64,000 bases of DNA from Streptomyces lincolnensis (GTDB lineage Bacteria; Actinomycetota; Actinomycetes; Streptomycetales; Streptomycetaceae): assembly GCF_001685355.1 (NCBI RefSeq), contig NZ_CP016438.1, positions 8,742,001-8,806,000 on the forward strand, written 5' to 3'. Positions 1 through 7,147 of this stretch are shown here, piece by piece. The notes under the pieces were generated by a model that was not told the origin of the DNA, made no database searches, and saw only the letters and a list, made by a program, of their open reading frames with translations. Position numbers and translations under genes: made by a program. Position 1 is the stretch's first letter. The number at the start of each line of letters is the position of its first letter.

Positions 1-300
1 CGAACCGGACACCAGCAGCGCGATGCTGACCAGCAGCATCCGCCGCTTGCCGAACATGTCCCCGAGCCTGCCCACCACCGGGGTGGCCACGGCGGCCGCG
101 AGCAGGGTGGCGGTGACCGCCCAGGCGGCGTTGGACGCCGAGGCGTCCAGCAGCCGCGGCAGCTCGGGCACGATCGGGATGACCAGGGTCTGCATCAGCG
201 AGACGACGATCCCGGCCAGGGCCAGCACCGCCACCACGGAGTTCGGCCTCGGCGGGGTCGCTGCCCCCGCGTCGGCGGATCGGGCAAGGGCGTCGGACAT
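1..300 (-). CDS. MFS exporter, DHA2 type, N-terminal part (cut by window edge)
   Basis: The reverse strand opens at ATG 300 behind a GGAGG-like ribosome site (GGAGGTTCCCCCC) and stays open to base 1. The first 100 residues hold a short polar tail, a hydrophobic helix (VVAVLALAGIVVSLMQTLVI), the PELPRLL segment that follows helix 1 in DHA2 drug-proton antiporters, and the loop 2-3 signature GRLGDMFGKRRML. It would act in the cytoplasmic membrane as a proton-driven efflux or uptake carrier. It lies 90 bp downstream of the alcohol dehydrogenase on the same strand and is probably co-transcribed, so an aromatic compound is a possible substrate (inference). The remainder lies outside the window. 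Confidence 0.85.
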   Translation of the reverse strand, partial: MSDALARSADAGAATPPRPNSVVAVLALAGIVVSLMQTLVIPIVPELPRLLDASASNAAWAVTATLLAAAVATPVVGRLGDMFGKRRMLLVSIALLVSGS

Positions 301-389
301 GGGGGGAACCTCCGTCAAGGAATGGGGCCGTTGTCGACCTCGGGGACTGCTGGGGGATTTCGCGCGGTGCCGGGTGGCGGGCCCCGGTG

Positions 390-1427
390 TCACTCGTCGA
401 AGGTGACGACGACCTTCTCCGCCGCACCCGGCGTCAGGGCCAACTCGAAGGCCCGGTCGACCTCGGAGAACGGCACCCGGTGGCTGATCAGCCGGGCGAA
501 CCGGTCCTTGTGCGCGGCGAGTTCCGGGGTGACCTCGAAGATCTCGGTCGGATAGCCCTGCGAGGCGATCAGGGTGAGCTCGCTGCGCAGCATGCCCCCG
601 AGGTCGATGGCGTCCGACTTCTTCTGTACGGCGACCATGACCAGCTTCGCCTTCCACTTCGCGGAGTCGACGGCGGCCTGGAAGACGGCGGGCGCGCCGG
701 CGGCGTCGATGTAGATGTCGGTGCCGGCGCGGGGCTGGCCGAGCGCGTTGGCGGCCTGTCCGTGCAGTTCGGTCAGCCGCTCGGTGACGTCCTCCGTGGC
801 GGAGTTGATCACCGCGTCGGCGCCGACCGACAGTGCGGTCTCCAGGCGTTCGGGGATGACGTCCGCCACCACCACGTGCTCGACGCCGCGCAGCTTCAGC
901 CAGATCGCGGCGCCCAGGCCGATGGGTCCGGCGCCGAAGACGACGACCTTGTCGGAGGGCTTCGCCTCGGAGCGGTTGACGCAGTGCCGGGCCACCGCCA
1001 TGGGTTCGTTGAGCGCCGCCACGTCGAAGGGCACGTCGTCCGGGAAGACCGCGACGTTTCTGCCGATCTCGGCGTCCTGGATGAGCAGGTACTCGTCCAT
1101 GCCGCCGAGATCGCCGCCGCAGCCGATGATGCCGGAGGGAGCGCCCTGCGGGTTGACGACCACGCGGTCGCCCACCGCCAGACCGGTGACCCGCGCCCCC
1201 ACCTCGACGACCTCGCCCGCGGGTTCGTGGCCCAGCGGAATGGCGCGGGTGGACCCGTCGGCGCCGGTCGGCATGCCGCCCAGGTGGAGGAAGAACGTGT
1301 CGGTGCCGCAGATGCCGCAGGCGCGGATGCGGACGAGGGCGTCCTGGGGGCCGGGGGTGGGGCGTTCGACCTCCACCACGTCGATCTTGTTCTCGGCGCC
1401 GGTCAGGACGGACTTCATGGTGCGCAT
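390..1427 (-). CDS. Zinc-dependent alcohol dehydrogenase (MDR family)
   Basis: This is a 345-residue medium-chain dehydrogenase. An N-terminal GroES-like domain carries the catalytic zinc motifs CGICGTD (about residues 37-43) and GHEP (66-69). A Rossmann fold follows with GAGPIG near 165-170 for NAD(P). The cluster of four cysteines that binds the structural zinc in many homologues is absent (a single Cys in GIIGCGG), as in some threonine/sorbitol-dehydrogenase-like branches. It starts at ATG 1427, divergent from the GntR regulator, so both probably share the 192-bp control region. Facing the meta-cleavage operon, it may oxidise an aromatic alcohol or an upstream intermediate. The substrate cannot be read from the sequence. 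Confidence 0.88.
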   Translation of the reverse strand: MRTMKSVLTGAENKIDVVEVERPTPGPQDALVRIRACGICGTDTFFLHLGGMPTGADGSTRAIPLGHEPAGEVVEVGARVTGLAVGDRVVVNPQGAPSGIIGCGGDLGGMDEYLLIQDAEIGRNVAVFPDDVPFDVAALNEPMAVARHCVNRSEAKPSDKVVVFGAGPIGLGAAIWLKLRGVEHVVVADVIPERLETALSVGADAVINSATEDVTERLTELHGQAANALGQPRAGTDIYIDAAGAPAVFQAAVDSAKWKAKLVMVAVQKKSDAIDLGGMLRSELTLIASQGYPTEIFEVTPELAAHKDRFARLISHRVPFSEVDRAFELALTPGAAEKVVVTFDE

Positions 1428-1470
1428 GAGGGCTCTCTTCCGTGGATGCGGATGATCCGGGCGGTGTTGA

Positions 1471-1507
1471 TTGACTTAGGCAAGCATGTGCAGGTTACTT
1501 AAGTCAA
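1471..1507. promoter_or_regulatory. Inverted repeat in the divergent GntR/dehydrogenase control region
   Basis: TTGACTTA at 1471-1478 is repeated in perfect inverted form (TAAGTCAA) at 1500-1507, with 21 bp between the arms. On the - strand the 1507 end reads TTGACT, so the repeat may also contain the -35 box of the dehydrogenase gene. It is a candidate operator; no protein can be assigned from sequence alone, although the adjacent GntR regulator is the obvious candidate. Confidence 0.5.
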
Positions 1508-1556
1508 GCAAGTTGTATCTCACCCGCCGTAGCCACCCGCCAATACGGCTGACGAA

Positions 1557-1590
1557 ATTGTTGACAATCGTGTCTGGCTAGATTTAGGTT
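1557..1590 (+). promoter_or_regulatory. Promoter of the gntR-gal operon with overlapping palindrome
   Basis: TTGACA at 1561-1566 and TAGGTT at 1585-1590, separated by 18 bp, form a good vegetative promoter whose transcript would start about 25 bp before the GntR ATG. The palindrome ATTGT-TG-ACAAT (1557-1568) sits exactly over the -35 box. TTGT...ACAA half-sites are common for GntR/FCD regulators, so autorepression of the whole operon is likely (inference). Confidence 0.6.
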
Positions 1591-1619
1591 CGACAGGCAC
1601 TCACTCAGGGAGAGCAGCG

Positions 1620-2270
1620 ATGCCGAAAGAAGCCCGTCCGGGCACCGGAGAGAAGGCCAAACAGCATGCGCTCGCGCAGCTGAGGCGGGCGATCCTGCAA
1701 GGCGACATGGCACCGGCACAGCGGCTGGTGGAGAACGAACTCGCCGAGCAGTTCGGTGTGACACGGGCCAGCATCCGCGCGGCACTCATCGATCTGGAGG
1801 CCCAGGGCCTCGTCGAGCGGATCCGCAACCGGGGCTCACGGGTGCGGGTGGTGACCGTGCAGGAGGCGGTCGCCATCACCGAGTGCCGGATGGTCCTCGA
1901 AGGTCTGTGCGCGGCGAAGGCCGCCGTCGCCGCCAGCGACGGGCAACTCGCCGAACTGACCGACCTGGGCACGGCTATGACCAAGGCCGTGGCCGACGGT
2001 GAGCCGCTGACCTACTCCGACCTCAACCACGAACTGCACACCAGGATCCGGGAGTTCTCCGGCCAGCGGACCGCACTGGAACTGCTGGAGCGGCTCAACG
2101 CCCAACTGGTGCGCCACCGGTTCCAGTTGGCGCTGAGGCCGGGGCGTCCGCAGCAGTCCCTGAACGAGCACCTGGCGATGATCGAGGCGATCAGGACCAG
2201 GGACCCGCAGGCGGCCGAGTCGGCCGTCCGCGCCCACCTCACCAGCGTGATCGAGGCACTGAGCGACTGA
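1620..2270 (+). CDS. GntR-family (FadR/FCD) transcriptional regulator
   Basis: This 216-residue protein has an N-terminal winged helix (LRRAILQGDMAPAQRLVENE followed by LAEQFGVTRASIRAALIDLE, about residues 22-64) and an all-helical FCD ligand domain with the usual histidines (for example LNHELH and LNEHLAMIEAI). The length is normal for the subfamily. The ATG at 1620 follows an AGGGAGAG ribosome site. It is the first gene of the strand that continues into galB after a 51-bp gap and diverges from the dehydrogenase gene. FCD regulators usually bind small acids, so a pathway acid such as a ring-cleavage product or the parent hydroxybenzoate is a plausible inducer (inference). Confidence 0.9.
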   Translation: MPKEARPGTGEKAKQHALAQLRRAILQGDMAPAQRLVENELAEQFGVTRASIRAALIDLEAQGLVERIRNRGSRVRVVTVQEAVAITECRMVLEGLCAAKAAVAASDGQLAELTDLGTAMTKAVADGEPLTYSDLNHELHTRIREFSGQRTALELLERLNAQLVRHRFQLALRPGRPQQSLNEHLAMIEAIRTRDPQAAESAVRAHLTSVIEALSD

Positions 2271-2321
2271 TCGCACGCGTCGGGGCGGGCGCCCACCTGT
2301 CAGCAAGGAGACTGATTCAGC

Positions 2322-3071
2322 ATGCCCCAGTCGATACCGCCCGCCGGTCCACGTTCGACACTTGTCATCACCGCGCACGCCGGGGACTTCGTGTGGCGCG
2401 CGGGCGGGGCCATCGCCCTGGCCGCCTCCCGCGGGGAGAACGTCACCATCGCCTGTCTGACCTTCGGCGAACGCGGTGAGTCCGCCAAGGCCTGGCGCGA
2501 GGGCAGGACGCTGGACGAGATCAAGGCGATCCGCCGGGACGAGGCGGAACGCGCCGCCGACACCCTGGGCGCGGAGATCCGCTTCTTCGACGCTGGCGAC
2601 TACCCGCTGCTCGTCACCCCCGAACTCACGGACACACTCGTCGAGGTCTACCGCGCCACGCAGCCCGACGTCGTGCTCACCCATCCCGCCGAGGACCCCT
2701 ACAACGGCGACCACCCGGCCGCGCACCGCATGGCCCTGGAGGCCAGGGTGCTCGCCCAGGCCATCGGCTACCCGGGGGAGGGGGAGATCATCGGCGCCCC
2801 GCCGGTCTTCTACTTCGAGCCGCACCAGCCGGAGATGAGCGGCTTCAGGCCCGAGGTCCTCCTCGACATCACCGAGGTCTGGGAGACCAAGCGCAAGGCC
2901 ATGGAGTGCCTGGGCGCCCAGCAGCACCTGTGGGACTACTACACCGACCTCGCCGTCCGCCGTGGCGTCCAGCTCAAGCGCAACGCGGGCCCCAACCTCG
3001 GCCTGGCGCACAAGACCATGGCCGAGGCGTACATGCGCCCCTACCCGCAGATCGCGAAGGAGCTGGCATGA
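2322..3071 (+). CDS. galB: 4-oxalomesaconate hydratase (GalB type, PIG-L fold)
   Basis: This 249-residue PIG-L/LmbE-fold enzyme adds water to 4-oxalomesaconate, giving 4-carboxy-4-hydroxy-2-oxoadipate. The metal site appears as AHAGDF (His19, Asp22) in place of the AHPDD of GlcNAc deacetylases. The segments GDFVWRAGGAIAL, FGERGESAK, DPYNGDHP, GAPPVFYFEPHQPE and the QHLWDYYT region match, from memory, Pseudomonas putida GalB rather than the deacetylases. The ATG at 2322 follows AAGGAG. The stop overlaps the next start as ATGA, so translation is coupled to the aldolase. The three-gene order B-C-D makes the assignment firm. Confidence 0.9.
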   Translation: MPQSIPPAGPRSTLVITAHAGDFVWRAGGAIALAASRGENVTIACLTFGERGESAKAWREGRTLDEIKAIRRDEAERAADTLGAEIRFFDAGDYPLLVTPELTDTLVEVYRATQPDVVLTHPAEDPYNGDHPAAHRMALEARVLAQAIGYPGEGEIIGAPPVFYFEPHQPEMSGFRPEVLLDITEVWETKRKAMECLGAQQHLWDYYTDLAVRRGVQLKRNAGPNLGLAHKTMAEAYMRPYPQIAKELA

Positions 3072-3799
3072 GCGGGGTCATCGTCACCAACCCGCCCAAG
3101 GCCGAGCCGAAGGACGTCGACGCCCTGGCCGGGTACGGCGTCGCCACCGTGAGCGAGGCGATGGGCCGCACGGGTCTGCTGGGCCCCCGGATCCGTCCCG
3201 TCCAGCAGGGCGTACGGGTCGCCGGTACCGCCGTCACCGTGCTGAGCTGGCCCGGCGACAACCTCATGATCCACGCGGCCGTCGAGCAGTGCGGCGAGGG
3301 CGACATCCTGGTCGTCACCACCACCTCGCCGTGCACGGACGGCCTGTTCGGCGAGCTGTTCGCGACCGCTCTGAAGCGGCGCGGGGTGCGGGGCGTCGTC
3401 CTCAACACCGGCATCCGGGACACCCAGGAGCTGCGGGAGATGGGCTTCGCCGCCTGGTCCCGGGCGGTCTCCTCGCAGGGCACCGTCAAGGCCACCGGCG
3501 GCTCGGTCAACGTGCCGATCGCCATCGACGGGCAGGTGATCCGCCCCGGCGACGCGATCCTCGCCGACGACGACGGCGTCGTGATCGTCCCGCGCGAACG
3601 CGTCCGCGACACGGTGCGGAGGTCCGAGGCCCGCGAGGCGAAGGAGGCCGCCACCCGCGCCGCCTTCCTCGACGGCCAACTCGGCCTGGACCGGTACGGG
3701 TTGCGCGAGAAGCTCAAGGACCTCGGTGTCGAGTACCGGACATACGAGGAACACCGGGAACGCGAGGAGCACACGGCCCACGAGGGGCAGGGGTCGTGA
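3068..3799 (+). CDS. galC: 4-carboxy-4-hydroxy-2-oxoadipate aldolase (RraA-like)
   Basis: This 243-residue class II pyruvate aldolase of the RraA/HMG-CHA fold splits 4-carboxy-4-hydroxy-2-oxoadipate into pyruvate and oxaloacetate. The metal and pyruvate site is visible as the GVVLNTGIRD segment (Arg117, Asp118), with PGDNLMIH and GGSVNVPIAIDGQVIRPGD typical of the family; homologues are also called LigK. The ATG at 3068 overlaps the galB stop (ATGA). A longer open frame upstream has no ribosome site and only extends into galB. The stop overlaps galD in the same way. A divalent metal (Mg/Mn) is expected from the family. Confidence 0.92.
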   Translation: MSGVIVTNPPKAEPKDVDALAGYGVATVSEAMGRTGLLGPRIRPVQQGVRVAGTAVTVLSWPGDNLMIHAAVEQCGEGDILVVTTTSPCTDGLFGELFATALKRRGVRGVVLNTGIRDTQELREMGFAAWSRAVSSQGTVKATGGSVNVPIAIDGQVIRPGDAILADDDGVVIVPRERVRDTVRRSEAREAKEAATRAAFLDGQLGLDRYGLREKLKDLGVEYRTYEEHREREEHTAHEGQGS

Positions 3800-4881
3800 C
3801 CGACGGGGTGCCCTGTCTGCTGATGCGGGGCGGGACCTCCAAGGGCGCCTACTTCCTGGCCGACGACCTCCCCGCCGAACCCGCCGCGCGCGACGACCTG
3901 TTGCTGCGGATCATGGGCAGCCCGGACGAACGGCAGATCGACGGCCTGGGCGGCGCCCACCCGCTCACCAGCAAGGTGGCCGTCGTCTCGCCGTCCGCCG
4001 ACCCGGAGGCCGACGTCGACTACCTCTTCCTCCAAGTCGCCGTCGACAGACCCGAGGTGAGCGACCGTCAGAACTGCGGGAACATCCTCGCCGGCGTCGG
4101 CCCGTTCGCCGTCGAGCGGGGCCTGGTCCCGGCGGGGGAGGAGGAGACCTCCGTCCGTATCCGCATGGTCAACACCGGTGACCACGCGAGGGCGACCTTC
4201 CCGACCCCCGGCGGCCGGGTGGCCCGCACCGGGGACGCGGAGATCGCGGGAGTGCCGGGCACGGCCGCACCCGTCGTGATCGAGTTCCCGCCCGGCGCCG
4301 GGCCGTTGCTCCCCACCGGCAGGGTCCGGGACGAGATCGACGGCATCCAGGTGACCTGCGTCGACAACGGCATGCCGACCGTCCTCGTCGAGGCCGCCTC
4401 CCTCAAGGCCGCCGGTTACGAACCGCCCGAGGACCTGGAGGCGGACGGTGCCCTCGCGGCACGGCTGCGCGCGATCCGGCTGGAGGCCGGCCGGCTGATG
4501 GGCCTCGGCGACGTCTCGGACACCACCGTTCCCAAGCTCACGCTCCTCGCCCCGCCCCGCGACGGCGGCGCGATCACCACCCGCACCTTCATCCCCGTGC
4601 GCTGCCACACCTCCATCGGCGTGCTGGGCGCCGCCGGTGTGGCCGCCGGGCTGCGGATCGAGGGCGCCGTGGGCGCGGACCTCGCGGTGCTCGACGCGGG
4701 CAGCGACCGGGTGCGCATAGAACACCCCACCGGATTCCTGGACATCGACAGCAGCCTCACCACCGGCCCCGACGGCCGGCCGGCACCCGGCCGCACCGCC
4801 GTGATCCGCACGGCCCGCACGATCTTCGACGGCACCGTCTTCCCCCGGGCCGCCGCCCGACCCCGAGGAGGTCACCGATGA
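3796..4881 (+). CDS. galD: 4-oxalomesaconate tautomerase (GalD, PrpF fold)
   Basis: This 361-residue PrpF-like isomerase interconverts the keto and enol forms of oxalomesaconate so that GalB can hydrate it. Family landmarks are PCLLMRGGTSKGAYF near the N-terminus, IDGLGGAHPLTSK, the QNCGNILAGVGPFA block with the first catalytic cysteine, CVDNGMPTVLVEA, and the late RCHTSIGVLGA segment. The length equals the P. putida protein as I recall it. I chose GTG 3796 because it overlaps the galC stop (GTGA) and starts exactly where family members start. The open frame before it belongs to the out-of-frame galC region. The stop overlaps the dioxygenase ATG. Confidence 0.92.
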   Translation: MTDGVPCLLMRGGTSKGAYFLADDLPAEPAARDDLLLRIMGSPDERQIDGLGGAHPLTSKVAVVSPSADPEADVDYLFLQVAVDRPEVSDRQNCGNILAGVGPFAVERGLVPAGEEETSVRIRMVNTGDHARATFPTPGGRVARTGDAEIAGVPGTAAPVVIEFPPGAGPLLPTGRVRDEIDGIQVTCVDNGMPTVLVEAASLKAAGYEPPEDLEADGALAARLRAIRLEAGRLMGLGDVSDTTVPKLTLLAPPRDGGAITTRTFIPVRCHTSIGVLGAAGVAAGLRIEGAVGADLAVLDAGSDRVRIEHPTGFLDIDSSLTTGPDGRPAPGRTAVIRTARTIFDGTVFPRAAARPRGGHR

Positions 4882-5828
4882 CTCCACCGCTCGGCGACAT
4901 CGCCCACATCGGCCACGCCCAGCTGTTCACCCCGGACCTGGACGCCAGCGTCGCCTTCTTCACCGACTACCTCGGCCTCACCGTCAACGGCCAGGACGGC
5001 GACACCGTCCACCTGCGGACCTTCGACGACTACGAGCACCACAGCCTGGTCCTCACCGCCCGCGACCAGCCCGGCCTCGGCCGGCTCGCCCTGCGCACCT
5101 CCAGCGAGGAGGCCCTGCACCGCCGTATCACCGCCGTCGAACAGGCGGGAGGCGGCGGCAGGTGGGTCGAGGACGAGCCGGGCCTCGGCAAGCTGTACGT
5201 CACCACCGACCCGGACGGCCACGAGCACGCCCTCTACTGGGAGAGCGAGCACTACCGGGCCCCCGAGGAGCTCAGGCCGGCGCTGAAGAACCAGCCGCAG
5301 GCCAAGCCCAACCGGGGCGTGGGCGTACGGCGGTTGGACCACATCAACTTCCTCGCCGCCGACGTGGCCGCCAACGCCGAGTTCCAGCAGAACGTCCTGG
5401 GAGCCCGGCCGACCGAGCAGATCCAGCTGGACAGCGGGAAGATCGCGGCGCGCTGGCTGACGTACACGAACAAGTCGTACGACGTCGTCTACACCTCCGA
5501 CCGGACCGGCAGCGCGGGGCGGCTGCACCACATCGCCTTCGCGACCGACACCCGCGAGGACGTCCTGCGCGCGGCCGATCTCGCCATCGACACCGGGGTG
5601 TTCATCGAGACGGGCCCGCACAAGCACGCCATCCAGCAGACGTTCTTCCTGTACGTCTACGAGCCGGGTGGCAACCGCGTCGAGCTGTGCAACCCTCTCA
5701 CCCGACTGGTGCTGGCGCCCGACTGGCCGCTGATCACCTGGACCGAGGAGGAGCGGAAGAAGGGCCAGGCCTGGGGCCTGAAGACGATCGAGTCGTTCCA
5801 CACGCACGGGACACCGCCGGTCGCCTGA
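4878..5828 (+). CDS. Type-I extradiol (VOC-family) ring-cleavage dioxygenase
   Basis: This is a 316-residue two-domain vicinal-oxygen-chelate dioxygenase. Fe(II) ligands are read as His155 (RLDHINFL), His217/218 (RLHHIAFATD) and Glu269 (YEPGGNRVEL), the catechol 2,3-dioxygenase pattern. It opens an ortho-diphenol ring next to one hydroxyl in the cytoplasm. It is coupled by ATGA to galD. In Proteobacteria the same galBCD products come from LigAB/GalA-type (class III) dioxygenases, so this is a different ring-cleavage enzyme in the same slot. Likely substrates are gallate, protocatechuate or a related dihydroxy-carboxylate (inference). The database name would probably be catechol 2,3-dioxygenase. 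Confidence 0.88.
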   Translation: MTPPLGDIAHIGHAQLFTPDLDASVAFFTDYLGLTVNGQDGDTVHLRTFDDYEHHSLVLTARDQPGLGRLALRTSSEEALHRRITAVEQAGGGGRWVEDEPGLGKLYVTTDPDGHEHALYWESEHYRAPEELRPALKNQPQAKPNRGVGVRRLDHINFLAADVAANAEFQQNVLGARPTEQIQLDSGKIAARWLTYTNKSYDVVYTSDRTGSAGRLHHIAFATDTREDVLRAADLAIDTGVFIETGPHKHAIQQTFFLYVYEPGGNRVELCNPLTRLVLAPDWPLITWTEEERKKGQAWGLKTIESFHTHGTPPVA

Positions 5829-5899
5829 GCGGGCGCACCACGCACGAGAGGTAACCGGCGACGTCCTCCTGTCTCTCCCCGACCGCTCGCGGCAGCAGG

Positions 5900-6198
5900 C
5901 CGGCCTTCCTGGTCGTCGGTCTGTGCCGGCTCGCCGTTGAACGTGATGGCGGTCTGCTCCGCCGTCGTCGGATACAGGCGCTGACAGACCGCCCGGCCGA
6001 CCGGGACCTTCTCGTCGACCGCGACGAAGCGCAGGAACCGCTTCCGCGACCTGCGCACCCCCTGGCGTCGGGCCAGTCCTCCCTGTCGTGGATCGCCCGG
6101 TCCGACCTGTGTCCGATCCGCGGATCGACCACGGCCCACGCGTAACCGGTGCCGTAGGTACCGAAGTCGATGGCCGCCACCACACGGTCGGTGCTCAT
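5900..6198 (-). pseudogene. Hsp70-like protein remnant with internal deletion
   Basis: From ATG 6198 the reverse strand encodes VVAAIDFGTYGTGYAWAVVD, the phosphate-1 loop of Hsp70/actin-type ATPases. After about 47 residues (near 6057) homology stops in that frame and resumes in another as FLRFVAVDEKVPVGRAVCQR and LYPTTAEQTAITF, which resembles a late beta-domain segment of Streptomyces Hsp70-like proteins. Several hundred residues between the two parts are missing. No intact frame spans both halves, so this is a decayed gene. It fills most of the 460-bp gap between the dioxygenase and the TetR gene. Confidence 0.65.
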
Positions 6199-6290
6199 CA
6201 GGCCTCCCGGACAGTCCGTTGGACTGCGAGGGGTCTGCCTGGGACGGAACGGTCGAACGCCTCGTTCCGCCGTACCGATGCGTCAGGCTG

Positions 6291-6863
6291 TCAGACGCGG
6301 ACCCCGTCCAGCGCGATGCCCAGCACCCGGTCCCGCTGCGCGTCGTCGTCGAAGGTCGTCGCCGTGATCCCCGCGACCATCCGCAGCAGTTCGACGAAGT
6401 TCATGTCCGTCCGTGCCTCACCCGCCGCCTGGGCACGCTCGAACAGCGGGCCCCCCGCCGCGTACATCGAGTCCCGGCAGGCCGCGAAGATCTCCGACTC
6501 GTCGTTGAGGGCCTCGCGGACGGCCCGCTTGGTGACCATGTAGCCCGCGAACCGGTCGAGCCAGGCGGTCAGCGCGTCCCAGGGCTCCTGGTCGGCGACC
6601 TCCTGGGCGACCTGCACCAGGGCGTTCACCTCGTCCGCGTACACGCTCTCGAAGAGTTCGCGCCGGGAGGGGAAGTTCCGGTACAGCGTGCCGATGCCGA
6701 CGCCCGCGCGGCGCGCGATGTCCTCCAGGGAGGCCTCCGCGCCGTGCTGGGCGAACGCCTCGCGGGCGGCCGCGAGCAGGGCGTCGTAGTTGCGGGCCGC
6801 GTCCTTCCGGTGGGGTCGCCGGGACGCCACGATCTCGGTGACGGGGAACGACCGGTCGGTCAC
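6291..6863 (-). CDS. TetR-family repressor of the adjacent MFS exporter
   Basis: This 190-residue protein has an N-terminal TetR DNA-binding domain (LLAAAREAFAQHGAEASLED then IARRAGVGIGTLYRNFPSRR, about residues 28-66) and a helical ligand domain rich in aromatic and Met residues. It reads away from the MFS gene. The intergenic region holds two closely related palindromes, one between and one just after the -35/-10 boxes of the MFS promoter. Repression of both genes, relieved by a small hydrophobic ligand, is the usual arrangement. The start at 6863 leaves a basic tail (RRPHRKDAARN) before helix 1, typical for the family. Confidence 0.9.
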   Translation of the reverse strand: MTDRSFPVTEIVASRRPHRKDAARNYDALLAAAREAFAQHGAEASLEDIARRAGVGIGTLYRNFPSRRELFESVYADEVNALVQVAQEVADQEPWDALTAWLDRFAGYMVTKRAVREALNDESEIFAACRDSMYAAGGPLFERAQAAGEARTDMNFVELLRMVAGITATTFDDDAQRDRVLGIALDGVRV

Positions 6864-6888
6864 GACTGCCTCCCGAGGGCGGACTCGG

Positions 6889-6933
6889 TTGAAACGGAGG
6901 GTTGCCTCCGCTAGAGTGGAGGCGTACCTCCAC
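6889..6933 (+). promoter_or_regulatory. MFS promoter with two TetR-type operators
   Basis: TTGAAA (6889-6894), a 17-bp spacer and TAGAGT (6912-6917) form a promoter reading toward the MFS gene. Operator 1, CGGAGG-GTTG-CCTCCG (6895-6910), fills the spacer. Operator 2, GTGGAGG-CGTA-CCTCCAC (6916-6933), covers the end of the -10 box and the start site. The two share the core GGAGG-N4-CCTCC, with centres about 22 bp apart, which would put two repressor dimers on nearly the same face of the DNA. Confidence 0.8.
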
Positions 6934-7074
6934 TTTATCAGTGCGAGGTGCGTTCGCCGTCGACGCGTGCGGCCGCGCGCATCGACGGTCCCCTTGCTTA
7001 CGCGGGCCCTGCCCGACGGGCACCGCCCGCCCCGACTTCTCTCCGCGACCGTGTTCGAGCCCCGGCCGCGCTCC

Positions 7075-7128
7075 GCGTTCCCTGCGTTCCCTGCGTTCCC
7101 TGTGTCTTCAGTGATCTCTGTGATCTCT
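7075..7128 (+). repeat. Short tandem repeats in the MFS mRNA leader
   Basis: Three head-to-tail copies of GCGTTCCCT (7075-7101) are followed by two of GTGATCTCT (7111-7128). They lie in the roughly 220-nt untranslated leader between the inferred start site (about 6924) and the MFS ATG at 7148. The leader is long for a TetR-controlled exporter; no function is evident. Confidence 0.6.
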
Positions 7129-7147
7129 GTGTTCGGAGAGGCCTTTC

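Noticed and set aside
2906..3067. An earlier start for the aldolase (54 more codons)
   Set aside because: The extension lies within galB in another frame, has no ribosome site, and homologues begin at the ATGA overlap.
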